Below, in pieces: positions 17,601 through 20,116 of a stretch of 20,116 nt of DNA. The position numbers were made by a program, and so were the translations under genes. Numbering within the stretch: position 1 is the stretch's first letter; the number at the start of each line of letters is the position of its first letter. Source of the stretch: Plakobranchus ocellatus. Taxonomy: Eukaryota > Mollusca > Gastropoda > Plakobranchidae. The notes under the pieces are model-generated. The model was not told where the DNA came from. It saw only the letters and a list, made by a program, of their open reading frames with translations, and searched no databases. The DNA lies in assembly GCA_019648995.1 (NCBI GenBank), contig BLXT01007574.1, positions 253,579-273,694 of the forward strand, read 5' to 3'.

Positions 17601-18687
17601 TCTCGGATAATATATATTTTCAGTCACATCCAATTCACTCTACCGATTACATGCCACCAGTAACCATTTTTTTCTATTGCTTATGAATCCATCACCTGCC
17701 AAAAAAAAGTTTTGTACTTTAGGACAAATATCTGCTGAAAAACACGGTAATTAAAACCTACTGGTCTTGACAGCTCTATGTGGTTCATCAATTTCAATTT
17801 TTTTTTTTTTTGATTTGCGTTTCCAACATAAGAGAAAATATATTATAAGGGTCCCTTTTGATATAAAAAAAAAAAGGATAAAATTTTTTTCAATGTAAGA
17901 AGGACATTACTCCTGACCCAACAAAAAAAAAAGCAAAGAGGACTCACGCATCAAAGCTTGCTGAGTAGCTTTCACATTAGAAAGCTCCTGTTTTTTAATA
18001 GATCCTTTGTCATCTGCCATTGGTAATGGAAAATCACTGTAAGAATCCCCCTTGTGTTTCTTTGATTTCTTTTTTTTCTTGCTTTTATGGTGTGCAACCA
18101 ATTCCACCTCTTGACTCGAATTTGCTGCTGTTCCAACCAGGCTCTGCTGTAGATCAAATGTTAGATGGGAGGGAACAATAAAGCTTCATTTCAAAAGAAC
18201 TAAAAATAGAATCATGAAAATGCCTTTCACTGTTCTATAACCGCTGTAACTGGCAATGATAATAAATTGGCCTTTCTAACGACACAAATACAAAATTTCA
18301 GGATCTGCTACCCAATAATTTATGAATGGTTTTAAGATATATGATATGTAAAAATATAATAAAGAGATAATTTTCTAGGTGAGCTTAACAATTTTTTTAA
18401 AGACGCCTTCGGCCCTAATCCTTCCACCAAAGAGTTTCGAGGGGACCACACAGAATTTTGCTGGTACTTCAGCTTCTATGTGCTATCTTCATGCATTAGA
18501 TTTACACATGAAAACAACAATTAAATTTGCTTTAATTTACGGCCTTACCGTTTTTGATGCCTCTTGTACACAAATATCAGATATCAAATCTTGAATAAGC
18601 AATTGTGAGAGAGATTGAAGGTACCTGCCCCAACCAAACTTCGTCAAAATCAAGCCGAGAACCTGATATGCTTTCGCTCTTGTGTTG
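1708..18687 (-). CDS. PELP1: PELP1-like Rix1-complex scaffold, C-terminal part (9 exons, 5' incomplete)
   Basis: The spliced minus-strand CDS is join(18687-18549, 18146-17948, 16548-16505, 14372-14136, 10857-10765, 8603-8445, 6928-6668, 3134-3054, 1767-1708): 1273 nt, one leading base of a split codon, then 423 codons and a stop. All eight complete introns are GT-AG and all phases agree (0,1,0,0,0,0,0,0). Against vertebrate PELP1 from memory, collinear matches are NTRAKAYQVL with LSQLL, a K-rich patch then HKGDSYSD, TQQALMLSRLIVE, SSPYNSEDCRKLLY and the terminal AMIADFVD. Known role of the family: nuclear and nucleolar scaffold for TEX10 and WDR18, acting with SENP3 and LAS1L in ITS2 processing and 60S maturation; vertebrate PELP1 is also a nuclear-receptor coregulator. 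The N-terminal HEAT-like Rix1 domain should lie beyond position 20116. The tail is much shorter and less Glu/Pro-rich than in vertebrates. Confidence 0.85.
1768..3053 (-). other. PELP1 last intron (H to I), phase 0
   Basis: A 1286-nt GT-AG intron. It contains the compound microsatellite at 2444-2659, which in the transcript is a long CU-rich tract followed by UA and UG repeats. The rest is AT-rich without recognisable content. Confidence 0.75.
2444..2659. repeat. Compound microsatellite (CA)11-(AT)n-(GA)n with GAAAGAGG interruptions
   Basis: Plus strand: CA repeats at about 2444-2465, AT repeats 2465-2487, then ~170 nt of pure purine built from GA runs interrupted by regularly spaced AAAGAGG blocks. 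The interruptions recur with near-regular spacing, suggesting that a larger unit has itself been amplified. Chance open frames arise on both strands from the dinucleotide periodicity and are not genes. Confidence 0.95.
3054..3134 (-). CDS. PELP1: PELP1 exon H: basic/acidic switch before the C-terminus
   Basis: The acceptor is ttttttag before 3134 and the donor is GCGGAG|gtaggt; phase is 0 at both ends. It encodes 27 residues: RRVLEDSDK, a basic patch MKSKKAK (a possible second NLS with the preceding SSSKRR), then TDDEQGAAE. The last residues are comparable to the acidic KEQDDT that precedes the terminal motif of vertebrate PELP1. Confidence 0.82.
3401..3569. repeat. Imperfect (GAT/GGT)n trinucleotide array
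   Basis: Runs of GGT and GAT with point changes fill about 170 nt, including six GAT-type units near 3464-3482 followed by GGT units. The complement gives Ile/Thr/Ser-rich chance frames. Confidence 0.9.
3628..3718 (-). pseudogene. Unassigned coding-like fragment in the intron
   Basis: One minus-strand frame reads TDSALLKTYRSAVEQTIH then LSLAQIAQSALD, an amphipathic helical composition unlike the surrounding AT-rich frames. It is flanked by a possible acceptor (accgatag before 3710, weak pyrimidine tract) and a donor-like ACA|gtaaga at 3628/3627. An 83-nt exon here would enter at phase 2 and leave at phase 1, which does not fit between the phase-0 ends of exons G and H. It may be an exon relic, a frame-disrupting cassette, or chance. 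Confidence 0.25.
5428..5445 (+). repeat. Left terminal inverted repeat
   Basis: Eighteen bases identical to the reverse complement of 6499-6516, including the GGGCCC palindrome. Confidence 0.8.
5724..5822 (+). pseudogene. Acidic coding-like relic inside the inverted-repeat element
   Basis: A frame closed by TAG at 5721 and TAA at 5820 reads LIVFDTFEFAEESDVEPYEL then ESDNENENYFHS, with no ATG. The pattern of an acidic run around EPYE resembles the acidic N-termini of multicopy transposon-associated proteins in invertebrate genomes; I cannot name the family with confidence. It is probably a decayed coding segment carried by the element. Confidence 0.25.
5895..5943. repeat. Cluster of overlapping TCTAGA/AGATCT palindromes
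   Basis: About 50 nt are built almost only from CTAGA, TCTAGATCTAGA and variants, each self-complementary; further copies lie at about 6003 and 6062. The stretch can fold on itself in several registers. Confidence 0.8.
6499..6516 (-). repeat. Right terminal inverted repeat
   Basis: ACCAGGGCCCGGTGAGTT, the exact reverse complement of the left repeat 1.07 kb away. Confidence 0.8.
6668..6928 (-). CDS. PELP1: PELP1 exon G: acidic low-complexity tail
   Basis: The acceptor is atactag before 6928 and the donor is TCAAAG|gtttgc (GT present, weak +3 to +6); phase is 0 at both ends. It encodes 87 residues, highly polar and rich in Glu, Asp, Lys, Ser and Thr, for example SEKEEKTSRPTNDEPTSQEE, VTEDEDRND and DPEEMDPQERKEK, ending with ISVTEKRFQTDMQ and SSSK. 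This is probably the counterpart of the vertebrate Glu-rich histone-binding and disordered region, but without long poly-Glu runs. Reading through the donor gives VCI and a stop. Confidence 0.82.
6929..8444 (-). other. PELP1 intron F to G, phase 0
   Basis: A 1516-nt GT-AG intron with a 76-bp tandem duplication (7141-7292) and a 10-bp inverted repeat AGTCTATAGA at 7418-7427 and 7446-7455. The rest is AT-rich with no recognisable content. Confidence 0.75.
7141..7292. repeat. Tandem duplication, 2 x 76 bp
   Basis: 7141-7216 and 7217-7292 are identical except for two substitutions (A/C in TTGTA(A/C)TAAA and C/A in CACCAA(C/A)TACG). The near identity shows a recent duplication or homogenisation. 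Confidence 0.95.
8445..8603 (-). CDS. PELP1: PELP1 exon F: predicted coiled coil
   Basis: The acceptor is ttgctag before 8603 and the donor is AAATCT|gtatgt; phase is 0 at both ends. It encodes 53 residues with a strong charged and Leu/Val heptad-like pattern: IKDVMEVEKEAERLGEEN, then LWKQLVDAQLE, then QLEQLQEELALSKS. There is no proline or helix breaker in the central 45 residues, so a coiled coil is a reasonable inference. I do not recall an equivalent in vertebrate PELP1, which is Pro-rich here. The exon could mediate self-association or partner binding; that is unproven. Confidence 0.82.
8604..10764 (-). other. PELP1 intron E to F, phase 0
   Basis: A 2161-nt GT-AG intron. It contains the foldback element at 8826-9074. 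The plus strand from about 9160 to 9400 is pyrimidine-rich (CCTCCC and TTCC runs). Open frames at 9348-9713 (minus) and 9895-10173 (plus) have no recognisable protein content. Confidence 0.75.
8826..9074. mobile_element. Foldback element with ~110-bp inverted arms
   Basis: 8826-8938 and 8962-9074 are imperfect reverse complements (about 85 to 90 percent by eye) around a 23-nt spacer. Both arms carry CTTGATAA(A)GCC...(A/G)C(G/A)AAACGTTTTTA and TATACTCTGTGTTGTTTTATTTG. The CTGATGA-like, GGC-stem, CGAAACG layout recalls the hammerhead-ribozyme-bearing repeats of Penelope-like elements, in degenerate form. It is non-coding; the arms may be two opposed copies of one dispersed repeat or one snapback element. 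Confidence 0.7.
10765..10857 (-). CDS. PELP1: PELP1 exon E: linker segment
   Basis: The acceptor is cttctttcag before 10857 and the donor is GAACAG|gtcaat; phase is 0 at both ends. It encodes 31 polar residues including IQNSCRQSLTLLSN and RPIVRRVLPDEQ. No domain is recognisable. It sits where vertebrate PELP1 turns into the Pro-rich disordered region, but only two prolines are present. A LINE remnant lies about 33 nt upstream of its acceptor. Confidence 0.8.
10858..14135 (-). other. PELP1 intron D to E, phase 0
   Basis: A 3278-nt GT-AG intron. The 3' end of a LINE lies at 10891-11017 on the same strand as the gene. A GTACAC-CCC-GTGTAC hairpin sits at 12694-12708. The rest is AT-rich, with poly-A/T runs near 13863-14025 and nothing else recognised. 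Confidence 0.75.
10901..11017 (-). mobile_element. LINE (non-LTR retrotransposon) 3' end, C-terminus of reverse transcriptase protein
   Basis: The frame reads SEGLADWLKAGKSLEAIEAT then KDRKKWRTMIANAVKQGT and a stop at 10901-10903. The (D)RxxWRxxIxxA...GT ending is typical of the C-terminus of RTE/CR1-like endonuclease-reverse transcriptases. After the stop comes a TGATGATGATGAT tail at 10891-10903, matching the short tandem 3' tails of such elements. It is severely 5'-truncated: nothing upstream of 11017 continues the frame. The clade assignment is tentative. Confidence 0.65.
14136..14372 (-). CDS. PELP1: PELP1 exon D: SSPY-containing helical repeat
   Basis: The acceptor is tcccag before 14372 and the donor is TCAGAA|gtatgc; both ends are phase 0. 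The exon encodes 79 residues starting SLVRNLLNTSKSLQREG and containing SSPYNSEDCRKLLYSAVF, followed by ACATVRLGCNSN and ATNLALSVLTRASH. Vertebrate PELP1 has GSSPYTSSRCRRELYCLLLALL at the equivalent place, and this was the most decisive block for the identification after the C-terminal motif. It is probably the last helical (HEAT-like) repeat before the disordered tail. Confidence 0.88.
14373..16504 (-). other. PELP1 intron C to D, phase 0
   Basis: A 2132-nt GT-AG intron. It holds a G8 run at about 14408, the decayed minisatellite at 14583-14760 and otherwise AT-rich sequence. No further exon is needed to keep the frame. Confidence 0.75.
14583..14760. repeat. Decayed minisatellite, ~39-bp period, about 4.5 units
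   Basis: Successive units follow the pattern TAGTG-RGCYARTTATTA-NNCAT-TTGATT-NNTTGYCAA, with lengths of about 42, 37, 39, 39 and a partial unit. The starts near 14583, 14625, 14662, 14701 and 14740 align well by eye. The plus-strand open frame 14627-14890 is produced partly by this repetition. Confidence 0.75.
16505..16548 (-). CDS. PELP1: PELP1 exon C: 44-nt microexon
   Basis: The acceptor is gaacag before 16548 and the donor is GTGCAG|gtaatt. The exon starts in phase 1, completing a CTG Leu codon with the C left by exon B, and ends in phase 0. It encodes (L)SRLIVERAEYSQVQ, matching the vertebrate helix after GLSR. The vertebrate segment has several more residues here (an LMCGPLI-like stretch), so this helix is shorter or a few codons are missed. 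Phase fit on both sides is the main support. Confidence 0.75.
16549..17947 (-). other. PELP1 intron B to C, phase 1
   Basis: A 1399-nt GT-AG intron, the only fully contained one that is not phase 0. It is AT-rich. A hydrophobic open frame at 16609-16872 shows no family resemblance or splice context. Nothing else recognised. Confidence 0.7.
17948..18146 (-). CDS. PELP1: PELP1 exon B: lysine-rich putative nuclear-localisation segment
   Basis: The acceptor is ctacag|CAG, a NAGNAG tandem site, and the donor is ATGC|gtgagt. The exon enters in phase 0 and leaves after one base of a codon. It encodes 66 residues: a polar start (QSLVGTAANSSQEVELVAHH), then a lysine cluster KSKKKKKSKKHK that fits a nuclear localisation signal, then GDSYSDFPLP and a helical ELSNVKATQQALM. 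The order matches the vertebrate PELP1 stretch with a basic patch followed by HRKGDSNANSDV and ALRGLSR. Using the second AG of the acceptor would drop one Gln. Confidence 0.85.
18147..18548 (-). other. PELP1 intron A to B, phase 0
   Basis: A 402-nt GT-AG intron, the shortest in the window, running from gtaagg to ctacag. No repeat or coding content seen. Confidence 0.75.
18549..18687 (-). CDS. PELP1: PELP1 exon A: end of the Rix1/HEAT-like domain
   Basis: The acceptor is a T-rich tract ending tttcag before 18687; the donor is ACG|gtaagg at 18549/18548. The exon begins with the third base (C) of a split codon, so the preceding intron is phase 2; the residue could be Ser, giving the PYS-type context of vertebrate PELP1. 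It encodes 46 residues, NTRAKAYQVLGL...TKFGWG...LSQLLIQDLISDI...EASKT, aligning by eye to the vertebrate helix around TKVYAILELWVQVCG and LLTHLLSDI. The LSQLL at the LTHLL position is an LXXLL-type box. A donor-like CAG|gtacct lies inside, but no intron is needed because the frame runs through. Confidence 0.85.
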
Positions 18688-20116
18688 CTGAAATTAAAAA
18701 AAAAAAAAGGAGTTTCATTCTCTTTGTAACAAAGAGAAATGAGTTTGAACTTGCAAAGAAAAAAATTCAGATATTTTTGATGATGATAAATCAATGTAAG
18801 AAAAATGGAGATGAAGCTGCAAATTTTCGAGAAAGCATAAAAGAAAAAGGGAGGGGAGAGGAGGAGGGAAGGGGTATTCTTGGTGGCTTAGAGGCAATGT
18901 TGAAGCCTTATTTTGTGAAAGCATCTCCAAGCTGTGACTGGCCCACAAGGGCCAAAAAAGCCTGAGATCACGAATCATGAGCAATCTGCTTGTAATAATT
19001 ATGAATTATGATTTTAATTAAAAAAAAAAAAAAACTGCTGAATTTCATCATTGGCGTAAGAAAACACATATAATGTACATGTAAGCAAAGATTTTGAGTC
19101 CCACCTATATATGTTTTGTTGAATAAACCTTTCTTTTCTTAAAAAATACCTGATTGATTCGGGGAAAAATAAATTTAAAAACATAGGAAAAATAAAAATA
19201 GGTTGCATCAATACTATCATAGCCAAATGAATAGCAGTGTTTCCACAGATTAACCACTGACAATATTGCTCTCCATTTGATTATGGCAGAATAGAGCCAC
19301 TGCACTTATTATGAGGTTTTCATAAATTTAACTCTTTAACCAGTTATTTTTTAACTTATTTTTTTCCCCTTGTCAACCAAAAAAAATTCAGGGTGCATCT
19401 TTAAAATGCCCATAAATCACTCAATTTTTGTTTCAGCTTACTGTCCAATACACCAAATTAAAGGGAAAAGAACAGCGTAAACTGTGAAAACAAAATTATA
19501 TAACTTTTTCTCGTAATGTTGTGTTATTGTTTGAGTGCAAAAATTGGTAAAAAAAATTGTTCTAAAATTACATAATGCTCACATACCTTTTTGTCTAATA
19601 AATTTCGTCTCTTCCATTCAATTAGCCAGTACTCCAAAAGGGTAAGTATTTATCTATAATCCGTGCAAATTTTATGTTGATTGAACAAGATTTAGCAAAG
19701 TTATAGCTGTTTTTGAACGCCAGGGTAAAGGAAAAAATTACATCAATTTTCTATATAAATTCACTGAATCTACGTGAAACTTATAGTCTATGGGCCACCG
19801 GGACCCCCCCCTCCCCCCTGGGGGGGATTTACCACTATGTTTCCCTGTTGGTACACTTCTTAAGCTATATAAATCAGCTTGTTAGCATTAAAAAAAGTGT
19901 CATCTTCCTAGAAAAATGTCAATTTGAAAATTGAGTTATTGCCCTTTGGTGAAATAATAAGACATATTTTTTGTTTAAGCTCAAACAGTGTTACCGCCTA
20001 ATTTCATTTTTAGTCATAATATATCAAATTAAAGCTAAATGAATGCTTGTTTGTATGGTACAAAGAAACATACAAAGTTATTAATTAGTATATTATAATG
20101 TGAGCCACAGTCGCTT
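18688..20116 (-). other. Upstream PELP1 intron (partial), phase 2; no exon recognised
   Basis: Sequence upstream of exon A shows no donor-flanked frame that could supply a PYS-like end in the required phase, so the next upstream exon probably lies beyond the window. Contents include a purine-rich GGGAGGGGAGAGGAGG block near 18850 and the C/G hairpin at 19804-19826. The stretch 19360-20116 reads like an interspersed repeat (recurrent CAAATTAAAG at about 19455 and 20028) but I cannot name it. Confidence 0.5.
19804..19826. repeat. C8-T-C6-T-G7 inverted homopolymer hairpin
   Basis: Eight C, a T, six C, a T and seven G run together in otherwise AT-rich sequence. C8 can pair with G7 around an 8-nt loop, giving a very stable hairpin; C-rich quadruplex (i-motif) folding is also possible. 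Homopolymers of this kind are prone to length error in sequencing. Confidence 0.9.

Noticed and set aside
18590..18625. Possible 35-nt intron inside exon A (CAG|gtacct ... attcaag|ATTTG)
   Set aside because: Its length is not a multiple of three, it is below any normal metazoan intron size, and the uninterrupted frame across it matches the PELP1 helix and LXXLL box.
19570..19640. Possible upstream exon LTLLEYWLIEWKRRNLLDKK before a gtatgt donor at about 19586
   Set aside because: It ends in phase 0, but exon A requires a phase-2 junction, and it does not resemble the residues expected before NTRAKAYQ. It more likely belongs to an interspersed repeat.

Overview
The window looks like intron-rich, AT-rich nuclear DNA from an animal. 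Short exons are separated by introns of 0.4 to 3.5 kb, microsatellites are abundant, and fragments of retrotransposons and inverted-repeat elements are present. Dense TCTAGA/AGATCT palindromes and (GA)n/(GAT)n arrays suggest a marine invertebrate, perhaps a gastropod mollusc, but that assignment is an inference of low confidence. There is no sign of bacterial gene organisation, and almost all long open frames are chance frames in intron sequence.

One gene can be supported. It lies on the minus strand and crosses nearly the whole window. Nine exons (transcript order 18687-18549, 18146-17948, 16548-16505, 14372-14136, 10857-10765, 8603-8445, 6928-6668, 3134-3054, 1767-1708) join through GT-AG introns with matching phases into one uninterrupted frame of 423 residues plus a stop. 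I identify it as the C-terminal part of PELP1, the Rix1-family scaffold of the PELP1-TEX10-WDR18 (Rix1) complex, which works with SENP3 and LAS1L in 60S ribosome maturation. The call rests on recalled landmarks of vertebrate PELP1 found in the same order: an (N)TRAKAYQVL helix with an LSQLL box, a lysine-rich patch followed by HKGDSYSD, SSPYNSEDCRKLLY, an acidic tail, and a final AMIADFVD motif. The 5' part of the gene lies beyond the right edge. The tail is compact: the long Pro-rich and Glu-rich stretches of vertebrate PELP1 are absent, and a predicted coiled coil plus a short acidic segment take their place.

The introns hold the other content. From left to right these are: a compound (CA)(AT)(GA) microsatellite in the last intron; a GAT/GGT array, a conspicuous open frame and a ~1.1 kb element with 18-bp perfect terminal inverted repeats in the next; a 76-bp tandem duplication; a ~250-bp foldback element whose core resembles the hammerhead-like repeats of Penelope-type elements; the 3' end of a LINE reverse transcriptase inserted only ~33 nt from a splice acceptor; a decayed ~39-bp minisatellite; and a C8/G7 hairpin near the right end. 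Positions 1 to about 1400 lie downstream of the gene and hold no gene I can see. No tRNA, rRNA or CRISPR was recognised.
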